Positions 24,438 through 35,657 of a stretch of DNA of 64,000 bases are shown here, piece by piece. The notes below the pieces were generated by a model. That model ran no database searches and was not told where the DNA came from. It saw only the letters and a program-made list of their open reading frames with translations. The position numbers and the translations under genes were made by a program. Origin of the DNA: Sorghum bicolor. Taxonomy: Eukaryota > Streptophyta > Magnoliopsida > Poales > Poaceae. Location: assembly GCF_000003195.3 (NCBI RefSeq), contig NC_012873.2:66659615-66723614 (forward strand), read 5' to 3'. The number at the start of each line of letters is the position of its first letter. The first letter of the stretch is position 1.

Positions 24438-27400
24438 AGAGAGTTGCACATAATCTGCTATCTGGTTTTGACAGACAGCTTCCGTTCTTTTATTGTTTTT
24501 TTTTTCATTTCTTTTCCATTGTAAGAACTGTGTTAGGACTAGAACTAGAACATACCTGATATAGCGTCAAGATGGCCACAGCCGTTCAGTTTTTTCTTTT
24601 TTTCTGGTTGTTCACGAGTCATACCAAGGAGGGTTGATGCTTTGATGGCTCAATACTGCCACGTCCAAGCCCTATGATTGAGGAAGAAGATGTATTTGCC
24701 CTGAACTGCTAAACAGATATGCTTCTAATGAAATGGCTCCATGTTTCTGCAAAAAGAAATATTTGCCCTCCTTTGACTTCATATTTTTTGATCCTGTGTA
24801 ATTTTAATGGCCTAGTATAAATAGATGATCATCTCCTCAATTACATCTTCAACCAACGAGCGTTTACATGCTAAAACTTTGGTATTAATCGGTTTATTTC
24901 CTCATTGAAAGATTATAAATCTGGGCCACTAGCTCATGAAGAAGAATCAACACTCAATCTGGTTAATGGCAATCACATGTCACAGGCAGTAGATTTTCTG
25001 CCACAGCATTCCTTCCCTTGCTCTTTGTATGTCTGATCCTTCAAGTCCAAATGAGCTGTGCCAATATCTGAATATTCATGTTTCTTTTTTCTTGTACATT
25101 CCACTTTCAAATGTATAGACCTTAGATCCCACCTTCTGTTGAAGCTGGGGATTGATGAAATCCTTGTTTTCCTAAAATAAGAGCTTTAGCAAGTTCCTTG
25201 ACTGACATTTGTTCTTTTATTATTGCAGCTTCAACCTGTTGAATTCATTCATTTGGTTTGAGCTCTTTGGAGAACCAACAGGTCGAGATGTTGACCTGCT
25301 TGGCGGTGTAAAGTGGCATTATACATTCATTGGATTCTCCTAATTCAGAAAACAACATGCTGTCTTGACATAAAGGTAATTCAGGCCTGGTATGTCATGG
25401 GAAGGCTAGGAGCTTATAATTCTTCAAATTTGCAGGTTGGGTTCATTCAAATCCATCTATTTATTTCCTTTGTTGGCTACTTAACATGTCAGCTCTTTTG
25501 AAAACATGTAATGTTGTCAATTCCAATTTCAGCTGGCCAACTCGATGATGGACTATGACCCTTCATATGATTCTGAAGAAGCTTCAGCAGTAATGCCATC
25601 ATCTTTCCATGATATCAGTGATGTGGAGTTCCAAGACAATTGAGCATTGGAATCATTTGACAGTTTGGGCAAAAGGATGTGTGCAAATTCTGAAATTCCC
25701 CTCACATTTTTTTCTTGCAGGGTGGACCTTGGAACCTCGAATTATCTTGGCTTGGATGTATTACTAAACTGCTTAACACAGTTTAGCTCAGAGTAAGACA
25801 TCTTTCACTGATCATGTAAAATATAGTTGCAAATTGCAATCTTTGCTTGGAGATGGCTTTATTACTCGTCGTCTCATTATCACCCAAAATATGGAGATCA
25901 ATTGGCTCCTGAAACCTGATATATGTGTATGTAGCTACTGATATATGTATGTAGCTAAATAAACTAGATATGTGAAGATTAACCTAGAAAGAGTCAGAGA
26001 CCTTTAACCCTTCTAGAAGGGTGTATACTCCTAAGTATTAACTCAACTAGCCATTTTTATGCACATAGTGTAGTACTTTGTATTCCTTGAGCGCTAGCTT
26101 TATAATCTGAATATACATAGCATAGTAGATGACCACACAACATCACTTCAGAGCGGGCCACATGCATAATGAAATGCTGTATATTATTTTTCAGATTTGG
26201 AAACATTAATGCACCAGCTTTGTTGCCTTGATTACACCTGCATGCACTTGGGTATCAAACAAGTGGGTTTTGGAGGCAAGAAAATGGGTGACTGAGAAGA
26301 GGGCATGATGAGCTCAGATTATGGATACAAGCACTTCAAGAATATGATATTGACAGGTGACATGCTGTGGTGAACTGGTGATGCAAAGCTGACCGAGAAA
26401 TTTGAGCCAGCACTTACTCAAGACTGCCTGTATTTCGATGTGCTCTTCTATGTAAATAAATAAATAAATTGTCATGGGTTTTATTGTCGTGATAGGAGTG
26501 AATTTGAACTATCAGCAAGGCTAGGAGAATAGAAAAATACGGATGCATGTCTTGTTTCAGACACGTCTGTTTCTTTATGATGATTCAAGGCCAAGCATGA
26601 TCTGCATTCTTCTTGCAATGTCAGGAAAGCTTGATGAGTCATTCAGGTAATTTTTACATATTGATCAGGAGATTGCACAAGGAAAAAAAAAGTAAAGTGA
26701 ACAAGGCATCACAGTAGATCACATGATCATTTTTAATCAGCTCATCAACAACATAGTACTGCACTTGATTCATACCTTTCAGATGTCTAGGGTCTCCAAA
26801 CCTAATTTTCTGACTAGGAATAATATTTGTGACAGGTATAACCGTATAAGTTTGCTCTGCAGATCCCAATACATTTCAAGCACAAATACAAGAGATTAAG
26901 AAATTGTCTTATGACTACAATTTTCTATTTTTCTTCCTGTTTGGTTCTCTTGACGATGCACGGAAACTTTCATTAGAAAGTGAGCAAAAGGCCAGCGTTT
27001 CATTTCCATTACATGAGTTTCAGAAAAAAAAATGTGTGAAAATTTAGAAGACTGCCCTGTTGAACAACTGCACAAACTTGAGTAGAGTCTCCTGTGTCGG
27101 TAGCAAACACAACGCCAAGGATGACACAAGATTGGCCCAGTACATCCTATATTGTTCCTGACCCAATGAAGTTTGCTTTCTTTTCAGTTTTCACTATAAA
27201 ATGAGTGAATGGACGGTTCATAATTTTCTGAAATTCTAGATGCTATCAAGTTTTAGATTATCTACAATCTTAATTATTGTGGAAAACATACTTCATTCTG
27301 TTGTACAAGGGAACATGTTGCTGAGATTAAACAGATTTGTACAGAGCTTCTAACAATCATTTGATCATGCTCGTTTTTCCGATTACCTTACAGCGTGGTT

Positions 27401-28537
27401 CATTCCTTGTTTTAACTTACCTTGCCATAGCCACATGCTAATGGAAGTGTCTCATGGAATGTCACATGTCAGCTTTGTTATTTTTCAAGTGGCCAAATGT
27501 TTTTGTTATCAATCTAAAGCCTTGCAAGATCAGCATCCAACCAGGGGAATGGGATGGTCACTATAACAAATAAATTTGCTTTCAAACATTTGAAAATTTA
27601 TCAGGATAGTATGATCCATATGTTAAGAGTGATTATACAGCCACACATAAAAGAATGCAAATACATATGAAGAACACACACCCATATTTCCAATAAGTAC
27701 TCACGAGTCCACTAGGAGGCCAACCCATGCTGGCACGGCATCGCCACGCTCCATTAAACCTCATTCTGTGGTTACAGTTGATTCAAAAGGGTTCTCTTTT
27801 CGCCTGTTGAAGCAACTGAAATGTAAGGGTGTCAGTGAAAACATTTTTTTGATTTATTTACTCATGAGTAAATATGGAATGGAATTTTCTATTGTCTAGG
27901 CAGAAGCAATCAAAAGGATCAAAGTCCTCTACATATCCATTGTGTTTACCATCGTTCTGGGCACAAGAAGCAAACCCAAAACATGGATATTCTATACAAG
28001 CTGCTGCTGTACAAGTGACTAAGGTAAGTCGAATAGGTTTTCCAACTATGATAATATTTTATAGGAAAAAATATACATTAGAAATTAGAAAGCTAAGATG
28101 GAGTATATATATTCTTTTGCCTGTACCCTGTTTCTGTAGCGATGGAGTTGATATTTTCTGTAAAAGATGTAAAATATAACAGAAAATTGATTGGACTTTA
28201 GAGAATAAATGATGAACAATTCAGTGATTTGCTACTCGAGATATCAACTATAAACAGTTCAATCCTCCTAGAAAACAATGGTTTATACTCAACATGAGAA
28301 GGTAATAACTTTTCCCCAGTATTTTGATTCTTTTTTTTGAACGCACCAATATTTTGATCCTACTTTACTATTATTTTGCATCATTTTCATCGTAACTACT
28401 GCAATTTTAACTAATCAACATCTGTACTTTTATATGCTGTTATAACAAAACTAGTTAAATCAAAATGCATATTGGCATACTGACAACAAAGACTAAGAGC
28501 TACAAAGCAAGACAAAAGAATTAATAATACCTTGGTT
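24438..28537. other. Long region with no firm gene, after the AP180 gene
   Basis: Starts with the AP180 3' UTR. A possible exon-like stretch lies at 25535-25644 (+): after an acceptor-like CAG it reads LANSMMDYDPSYDSEEAS, with a Ser/Asp-rich remainder, and stops at TGA; I do not recognise it and no partner exon is secure. The rest, 25650-28537, is AT-rich, with no recognisable protein, RNA or transposon ends. Confidence 0.5.
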
Positions 28538-29608
28538 TTAACTTACTGAGAATTCCACTTTTGGTGGCAACTCCAGTTTAAAATATTGGCTTTCAAGCAT
28601 TTCAAGTACTTTACTTGGTGAAGGCCTTTGTGCTGGGTGAATTTGAACACAATGCAGAGCCACTATCACCATTTTCTTTACAAGCTCAGTGTCACTGTTT
28701 CTTTCACCAGTAACATTGGTCACATTGCTGCAAAACTCATCTAGTTGATCAATCAGATAAGTTGGGAAGGTTTGGCCACCACTTGCAGGAAGATTTTCCT
28801 TTTTTCTTGCTCCCACCATCTCCAGAATCACCATGCCAAAACTGTAGATATCAGATTTGCTGCTTGGTCTTCCATATTGTCTTGAAAACACTTCTGGTGC
28901 CATATACCCAATAGTGCCTCGTGCACCAGAAATAGTGACCTCTGTTTCCTTTTTTTTTGCAGAGCTTTGCTAATCCGAAATCTGATATCTTCAGGCACAT
29001 GTTCTGGTCTAACAGGATATTCTCTGGTTTAATATCAAAATGGAGAATCTGTGTTCTGCAGCCAGTATACAAATAGTCTATACCCCGTGCCACTCCTACG
29101 ACAATCTCATATAACTTCTGCCAGTGAAGTTGTTTTGTCTCAACTGAATCTATGCTTCCAAATGTGTATAAATTTAAAGAACCATTCTGCATGTATTCAT
29201 AGACCAATGCCCTGTGAGAGCCTTCCAAGCAATACCCTAAGAGAGAGATTATATTGAAGTGACTTGCCCGACTAATGGTTGTAACTTCATTTTCAAAGTC
29301 TTCCCCCCTGCCCTTTTTGTTTGTCAAAAGCTTAACTGCAACCAATACATTAGATCCACCAGGTAACTGGCCTCGGTAAACAGCACCATATCCTCCTGTG
29401 CCTAGCTTCACAGAAAAGGACCTAGTAATATGTTTCAGCTGTGCAAATGTATATTTCACTGGCCATCTAGGCTGGGAGCTGCCCTGTGTTTTCATGAAGG
29501 ATTCGATGTCTGAACCCCTTTTCCAAGGCACCAGTCCATAGCAATGAAGCAGTACACTGATGATAACAATTGTGGTGATTCCAGCAAACACAGATCCAGC
29601 AATAGTAA
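28538..29608 (-). pseudogene. Receptor-like kinase (LRK10L / PR5K-like) with a frameshift
   Basis: Reads on the minus strand as a transmembrane segment (ITTIVIISVLLHCYGLVPW), then a Ser/Thr kinase: glycine loop GTGGYGAVYRG, VAVK lysine, catalytic HFDIKPENILLD, DFG in ISDFGLAKL, then GTIGYMAPEV-equivalent sequence and a normal C-lobe ending at 28538. The HFDIKP form is usual for the LRK10/PR5K kinase group. Within the activation segment at about 28950 a run of nine A residues (minus strand) breaks the frame: upstream reading runs off into a false tail, downstream kinase sequence resumes in another frame. No extracellular domain exon (GUB_WAK or thaumatin type) was found upstream; a splice acceptor at 29609-29610 suggests it once existed. 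Either a pseudogene or an assembly error in the homopolymer. Confidence 0.82.
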
Positions 29609-29742
29609 CTACAACAAATAATGTAAATGCAAAGATTAAGCACAGATCCAGCAATAGTAACTAGAACAAATAATGTAAATGCAAAGATTAAGCACAGATC
29701 CAGCAATAATAACTAGAACAAATAATGTAAATGCAAAGACTA
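29589..29742 (-). repeat. Three tandem 52-bp units over the receptor-kinase splice acceptor
   Basis: The unit begins CACAGATCCAGCAATAGTAA at 29589, 29641 and 29693; the third copy is a little diverged. On the minus strand each copy carries a polypyrimidine stretch, an AG acceptor and the first codons of the exon (TTACTATTGCTGG), so there are three alternative acceptors in a row. Confidence 0.9.
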
Positions 29743-30174
29743 TATGTGACATCAATAGTATTATGGGACGATGCAAAAGACCAAAGACAAGAAATTATTA
29801 CATGTTTTCTTATGCGATTTGGATCGATCAGTTGCTTGTGGTGCCCTGCCCACTGTGCGGTTTCCTGGATCTGCTGCAAGGTGATTAGACAATTAGTTCA
29901 ATAATAATTCAGTGAAATGAACAGCCAGAGAAGGATAACAACATAGACTGGGACACCTTTTTTTTAGCGTAAAATACAGCAGGGGAAATCCCCACTGTGA
30001 GATTTTATATAAACATAAAAAAGAATCCTGGACTTCGGATCAACTAAAAAAAATCCTGTGTTGGTGCCTTTGAACCTCTCTCCTGCGCTTCTTTGCATTA
30101 TAGAGAGAAGAAACAAGATCCCCATACATCAACCCCACTCATACGGGGATCAGGTATGTGTGTGTGTGTGGGGC

Positions 30175-30205
<31 letters not shown>

Positions 30206-31107
30206 CATCACACCGTCACTAGTCTAAAGGAAAGGAAAAAAACAGCATGACCAGCCAGGATCAAAGCTAATTCAGATTCTGCCGCTAAGACCTATTTAGT
30301 AGAAACAATATAAACACAGCAATGTCCTATTTAATTTACACTACACTGCAAGTGTTGCCTACATGACAACTAAGTGTCCTTCCCTGCACAATAATATTGT
30401 TTGGTCTTAAATATACTGAGTGCCTATCAAGGAATAAAGCTTACAATTATCGCATATCACATGGTGATTCATTTGGATCAGTTTATCAAAAAAAAAAATG
30501 TTTCTCCTTGTATGCTAATCACTCTTAATTGACATTCCTCAAGTATCTATGTTTCTCTGAATAATTACTGTTGTAGGATTGCATATCTAATTAAAGGGGG
30601 GGTATTTGATAATTCAGTACCTCAAGGAATTGTGTGGCCAAGGTTTGGCGAGCAAGACATTTCGTCAAACAGCTAACCGGTGTCATAAAAACTAGCGGCT
30701 GCCCTGGCTGCGGGGAGCGCTGCCTGTGTCCGCCGCTAGCGTGATGGGGTCAACGACCGTGGCGGAGAGAGAGGTACGGGCGCCGAGGCGTACGCGTACC
30801 AAGTGGAGAGGCCTGCCGGCGGCGCGGCTGGTTGGCGCATGCCCGCCGCCGCAGCAGCCGCGAGGAAAGGATTTTGCAAACGGTTTCTTTCATCTGCAGA
30901 AACGGTCATGGGCCGGAGTTGTGTTTGGGCCTATTTCGTGGGGCTATTCTTTCTGATGGATGAAAGACGCAAATTCGGTAGGGAAAGCAAGTGATATTTG
31001 ATGTCTTTTCTTCAGTGCACGATTCTAGATGGTAGTGGTGAGACTCTCATTCTTCATATAGTCTTGCATTGTGGTTCAATAAAGAGAATTCTATCGAAGA
31101 GGCCTGA
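29743..31107. other. Region without a supported gene
   Basis: Contains a run of 28 G (30175-30202) after a (TG)n tract, and a GC-rich island at about 30690-30900 that could be a decayed first exon but matches no family I know. The rest is AT-rich with no gene signal. Confidence 0.5.
30157..30202. repeat. (TG)n followed by a 28-base G homopolymer
   Basis: A short TG repeat leads into GGGC and then an unbroken run of G. Such a run is rare in plant DNA and prone to sequencing error; its true length is uncertain. Confidence 0.9.
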
Positions 31108-31190
31108 GATGTCAAAATGCATCGGTAGGGGAGTGTTCCGCCTTAGAGGGAAGCAAACGCGAAAGCGGGGGTCGACGAAGCGGAAGCGAA
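31108..31190 (+). pseudogene. Fragment of plastid 23S rRNA (nuclear plastid DNA)
   Basis: About 83 bases match my memory of plant plastid 23S rRNA domain II/III: GATGTCAAAATGCATCGGTA, TTCCGCCTTAGAGGGAAGCA and GGGGTCGACGAAGCGGAAGC. Small differences (GAGTG for GAGCG) suggest decay. Plastid 23S pieces also occur in plant mitochondrial genomes, so the route to the nucleus may have been indirect. Confidence 0.78.
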
Positions 31191-31195
31191 CTTAA

Positions 31196-31640
31196 AAGTC
31201 ACCTGATTTGGCACTAGCCAAAGGAGTAGGAACATCTGCTGGGGAAGCACCATTACCATCTATGGGAGGTTGAATAGCTGCATAAGTAGTAGTAGGAGCA
31301 TGGGCACTGGGACGAAAACAAATCAGTGGGGCCATGCCGGTACGACGGAATATGCGTTAGAAAGGTCAATCCCTCCCCCCCTTTCTTTTCTTTAATGAAA
31401 AACCGGGCCGAACTTATAAAAAGCAGCCCACCCGCTTCCTTAGAACAATATCGCGGCAACGTAGACCTAAGTGGATTTATTGGATCCTGGGGAACCATCA
31501 CAAGTACGGCCGGCCTATAGAACGAGAATGTCGTGTCGTCCAGCGGAGCTTAGAAGAAGGTGACTCGGAGCCTAAGGAAGGTGACTCGCGATTGGGCTGA
31601 AGAGACGAGTCACTAATGAACTTTGGAATTAACCAGCTCA
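31196..31640. other. Organelle-like DNA, possibly mitochondrial
   Basis: Directly follows the plastid rRNA piece. Composition (about half GC, no grass MITE motifs) and stretches such as AGAATGTCGTGTCGTCCAGC and AAGGTGACTCGGAGCC have the feel of plant mitochondrial intergenic DNA. No mitochondrial gene was identified, so this call rests on style and context only. Confidence 0.4.
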
Positions 31641-31811
31641 GGGCCCATATCCACCCCTGGGCCCAATTTCTTTTTTTTTATGGTCACCCCCGTGGCCAGG
31701 GCCGCCAGGCCAAATATGATAAATTTTCTCAATGGGCAAGGGCTTTTTGCAATGCAATCTATATATTTTAGAACACACTGGTAAAGGCGAAATAGAAACA
31801 AATTAGCAACC

Positions 31812-32530
31812 AAGAATCACCTGATCACCAAGTTCCCGGTGTCAAGTAGGCGTGCGCCGCCGCCGCCGGTCACGTTGCCCGCCGGCGAAGGCGAAGACCA
31901 CAACACCGTCTTGCTCTTGCCGTCGATGACCTGGAGCTGCCCGCCGGACGAGAGTGAGAGCCGTAGCTCTCCGTCTCCGTGGGAGCTGATCACTCAGGGA
32001 CGAAGCCAGAAAAAATTGTAGGAGGGACTGAAAAAAATTGCTACATCGACTTAACTTTACTATAACCCCTCACAATAGAAAAAAAATCTATTAGCTTGAA
32101 GTAGTCTTATATTAATTCATAAAATATATCTAAAAATAAAGGTCTCTAAAATTAGAAGCAAAAACACTAGGAGCTCCACTGAATCAGCAGCGGTAGGAGG
32201 GCTAGAGCCCCCCTAGCCCCACCGCTAGCTTCGTCCATGCGATCACTGGGCTCTGCCGGTTGGCGACCCAAACAATGGTCGGCCCCGGAATTCCATAGTA
32301 CCAAACCCCTAAATATGATCTGCCGCTGGCCCCCTCTGGCGTGAAGAATCCCAGCTCGAAGACGCTGCCATTGGAGATGAGAGTCTCGTTGCCGGCGAGT
32401 GATGAGCCAAAAGATAGGCTGTCTGCGTTGGTGGACGCGGCGGAGGGGGTGAAGAAACTGGCGGCGACAGTGATGGCGACAGCGACGGCAAGGAGGTGAG
32501 GAGGCTGACACTTGCCACGGTGTCCACCGC
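31812..32530 (-). pseudogene. S-domain (G-type lectin) receptor kinase, N-terminal fragment
   Basis: Minus-strand reading gives a hydrophobic signal-like stretch ([14 protein letters not shown]), then a bulb-lectin domain start ([44 protein letters not shown]). A 245-bp transposon then interrupts it. Beyond the insert the domain continues with LQVIDG, VLWSSPSP and ARLLDTGNLVI. If the insert and one duplication copy are ignored, the two parts run in one frame. Sequence ends near 31812, so the S-locus glycoprotein, PAN, transmembrane and kinase parts are all absent. A solitary, non-functional fragment. Confidence 0.83.
31995..32239. mobile_element. hAT-type MITE inside the S-domain kinase fragment
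   Basis: Terminal inverted repeats CAGGGACGAAGC and GCTTCGTCCATG bound 245 bp of noncoding DNA. The flanks are TGATCACT and CGATCACT, an 8-bp target duplication with one mismatch, as expected for hAT elements. Confidence 0.85.
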
Positions 32531-32860
32531 GTCTGGTGTCATCCGTCGTCGGCAGACGAGCGGCCGGTGCAACGCCGCCACGGCGATCAGCAGCTACCCG
32601 CCCTCCTTGTCCTTCCTCGACGTGATCACCATCATCCGTCATCAGCAGGCGAGCGCCTTGTGGAAGTGGAACGCCGCCACGGCGACAGCTACCCGCCCTC
32701 CTTCCTCGACGTGATCACCATCACCCGTCATCGGCAGACGAGCGCTTGGAACGCCACGGCCACGGTGACCAACGACCCGCCCTCCTTCCTCAACGTGATC
32801 ACCGCGGGCCTGGACTCCGCCAGTCTCCAGCCTGTCCGGCAGCACGGCCATATTTTGGGA
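32515..32860. repeat. Degenerate tandem repeat, ~95-120 bp unit
   Basis: GC-rich units containing GTCATCGGCAGACGAGCG, AACGCCGCCACGGCGA and TCCTCGACGTGATCACC follow one another about three times with insertions and losses. Single related blocks recur at about 34618-34680 and 34845-34930. It adjoins the S-domain kinase fragment and may derive from a captured gene piece. Confidence 0.7.
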
Positions 32861-32891
32861 AACACTTCGGAGTGGCACGGACGTGGTTTTT

Positions 32892-33043
32892 TTTTGCCCC
32901 TTAAGGGCATATGCCCTCACTCTCCCACCCATTGAATTCGCTTTAAGAAGTGTGCAAACACACATCTCAAAGTGTGTTTGCACACTTCTCAAAGCGAATC
33001 CAATGGGTGGAAGAGTGAGGACATATGCCCTCAAGGGCAAAAT
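32892..33043. repeat. ~150-bp hairpin (foldback element)
   Basis: Arms starting TTTGCCCCTTAAGGGCATAT and ending ATATGCCCTCAAGGGCAAAA pair almost fully, with the inner arms GAAGTGTGCAAACACAC and GTGTGTTTGCACACTTC and a tiny loop of about 8 bases near 32972. No coding potential. Confidence 0.85.
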
Positions 33044-33633
33044 AAACTTACCCGGAGTGGTATGGTGTGACTTGTGAGTAGCAAGCAGCTCAGAGGCAAA
33101 GTACTGGCAGGCACGAGTGGTGGTTGCTTCGTTCGTCTCTGACCCAACAAGTATCGATCGGGGTCATTTGCCTCCGGGGATACTAGCTATGTGCAACAAG
33201 TATCACGCGCACGGTAGAAACAGAAATAGTATGAGGTACTAGCTAGGGGCGGTAGCGTGTGGGAGCAGCGTTCGTGCCGAGAACCTGACGAGGACTTAGC
33301 TCCTGCTTTATCCGATCCGAGATGATTTCATGTTTTTCCTCAAATATGCAAAAGATTTACATATCATTGCAACTAAGAAGAAGATTTAAGTCATACAAAC
33401 AACACGTACACTTCAAAGGAGTGCCCTAGGATGTCTTATAGCCGTAGACTAGATCGTCCTGGCAAACCACTCGGAATTTGCATTTGATGATCATGCCTTG
33501 ATGGAGGATATATAGTCAGTCATTGGCAAAACAAAAAAGAGAGCCTGGGAGAATAATTACTCGTCAGCTAGTGATGCATGTTTTCAAGGAGGCTTTGACT
33601 TGGACAGGGGGTGAGGATGAGGTCCGTGTGTGG

Positions 33634-33642
<9 letters not shown>

Positions 33643-33689
<47 letters not shown>
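33643..33689. repeat. (AT)n microsatellite
   Basis: About 23 uninterrupted AT/TA units, preceded by a short TG repeat. Confidence 0.95.
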
Positions 33690-33690
<1 letters not shown>

Positions 33691-34202
33691 CATTCCATGG
33701 TAATATGTATGCATGCCAGCTTTGCGATCTTGTTGAATGCTTGACAATGAGCGAGGTTACAGTAAGCTTGCATTGCATTGCTTGTGTGCAAGCTAGTTGG
33801 CGTAAACTAATTAACATTATGGATTACTGTTGAAATTGATGGAAAGGTTGTAAGGAAAGAAAAATTATTTTGTTATAGTACAACAACATATCAATTTTGT
33901 AGTCACCGGCATCTATTTTGAAAGAAATTTTCAATTTGAATTATTAAAAGTGTTCGAGACTAATAAACATCGTCCCCCCACACTTTTACATCTCCCAGTC
34001 ATGCACCAGATTGTTAATTGCGCCAATACATAGCGTTTTTCTCCACGCGTTGGGTTATTTTTAGAGGCCACACCGACTTGCATCCTTGGGAATCGGGTAG
34101 CTGGTAGCTAGGTCACCATTTTGGGATATACTTGTTACCATTGGGTCTCGATCGATCGATGTGTACATATCATCTCTCTGTGTCTGATCCGCGCGCGACA
34201 TT

Positions 34203-34449
34203 AGCGACGAAGCCAGTAGTGGGGCTAGGGGGGCTCCAGCCCCCCCTACCGCTGCTGGTCTAGTGGAATCTTAGTGTTCTTCTTCTAATTTTAGACACAA
34301 ATTTATAAGGTAGGGTGGGCTGAGAACTTTATTTTTTAATATATTTTGTGAATTTCATCATTAATCTATATTTACGAGGGGTAGTAGTAGAGCTAAGTCG
34401 ATGTGTAACTTTTGTTCAGCCCGCTAAAATTTTTTCTGGCTTTGTCCCT
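34203..34449. mobile_element. hAT-type MITE, second copy
   Basis: Same ends (CGACGAAGCCAG; CTGGCTTTGTCCCT) and similar inner sequence (GGGGCTAGGGGGGCTCCAGC) as the element at 31995-32239, in the opposite direction. Target duplication is no longer clear. Confidence 0.7.
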
Positions 34450-35396
34450 CGATCGATGAAACGGACACTAGTACATATACATCCTCCTCTTGCTAGCATA
34501 TATAGGAAGGAAGGTTACATACACCGGAAGACATTAACTGGATTTCCAGTCCGCTCAATTAATTGCATCGTGGCATCGATCTATCGTGTACTATTCATGT
34601 GCCAGCAGCAGGTACGGTGTCCACCGTGTGCCGGCGTCGTCCGTCATCGGCAGACGAACCGGCAGGCGAGCGCTAGTAGGGAATACATGCAAAAGGGGCG
34701 GCGCCGCAGGCGGTGTGGTGCGACGACGCCGGCCGGCCACCACCTACCTACTACACTACTGCTTCAAAATATCCTCGTCGTCCTCCCGTTGGCCTCCACG
34801 ATGCGCTTGCCCCGGTTGCTGTGCGTGCCGTGCCCGGCCGGACCCTCGACGTGATCATCACCGCGCGCGGGCCTGGACTCCATTCTCCAGCCCATCTGGC
34901 AGCTCGGGTACGTCAGGGGCCGGTGCTGCTGTACTGGAGGATAGATGAGGACGACGATCCTGGAGTGGAGGACCCGCAGGTCAGGGGCTGGTCGCTGACA
35001 TGACATGACGTGACGTGATTGGTTGCATGCCTGCATTGGTTCGTTCCACTAACTTGTTCGCCGTTCTGAAAAATTATGACTGAAATTACTGTTGAGTGTT
35101 GACTGATTTATTGTGTGAGAGAAGAATACTGTTGGCTAATAGAAAAAGTAGAGCTGCCCTCAGGAAGTCGAAGAGAGCCGCGGGGCTCACCGGCCAGCAG
35201 CTCATTTGTCATCCGGTTCAACGTCGTCGTCAACGATTGACCCATTTGTGTGTCAGCAGTAAGGAAGCAGATGGAATTCCCTTTGTGGTGTCAGCGTCAG
35301 GATCTCTGCGAACGAACATATGAGGACAGCAAATGGTCTCCCCATCAGTTCAGCACTGGGTAAGAACAAATTAAAGAACACCCTTTGAGATCGATC

Positions 35397-35621
35397 TGTT
35401 AGAAGATATGTTTCCTAACCTGTACGGTTAGCTAGTCTAGGCTTTCCTTAGAATAGTTAGCTTGTTCTTGTAGTATAAGTTAACTTGTATCACAAGATGT
35501 AATCTCCCAGATCACGTTGTGATCTGATCTGTTGTACTTGCCACCGTAGGGGCTATTCCTACGCTATATAACATGAAGCCGAGAGACCCCAAAGGGTCAA
35601 CTCGTTCCCTGTAATTTCACA
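35397..35621 (+). repeat. 5' LTR of the Copia element
   Basis: 225 bp beginning TGTTAGAAGATATG and ending TAATTTCACA, with TG...CA termini. It contains a TATA-like CTATATAACATG near 35567. The 5-bp target duplication CGATC lies at 35392-35396. Confidence 0.97.
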
Positions 35622-35635
35622 TGGTATCTAGAGCC
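35622..35635 (+). promoter_or_regulatory. Primer-binding site (tRNA-iMet type)
   Basis: TGGTATCTAGAGCC follows the 5' LTR directly. It resembles the usual plant Copia site TGGTATCAGAGC, complementary to initiator tRNA-Met, with one extra base. Confidence 0.8.
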
Positions 35636-35657
35636 TTCTTTCTCACGAAAAATCTCC

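Larger units (their letters stand above)
33044..35391. other. Intergenic DNA before the Copia element
   Basis: Contains a perfect AT microsatellite, a second copy of the hAT-type MITE, and GC-rich blocks (34618-34990) related to the tandem repeat at 32515-32860. No intact reading frame is supported; apparent frames in the GC-rich part match no family. Confidence 0.5.

Noticed and set aside
27874..28179. 101-residue plus-strand frame as a gene
   Set aside because: AT-rich tail, no family, no exon partner.
31839..32021. Plus-strand 60-residue frame
   Set aside because: Complement of the S-domain lectin sequence, which reads meaningfully on the minus strand.
33523..33833. Tyr/Ile-repeat frames on both strands
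   Set aside because: Translations of the AT microsatellite.
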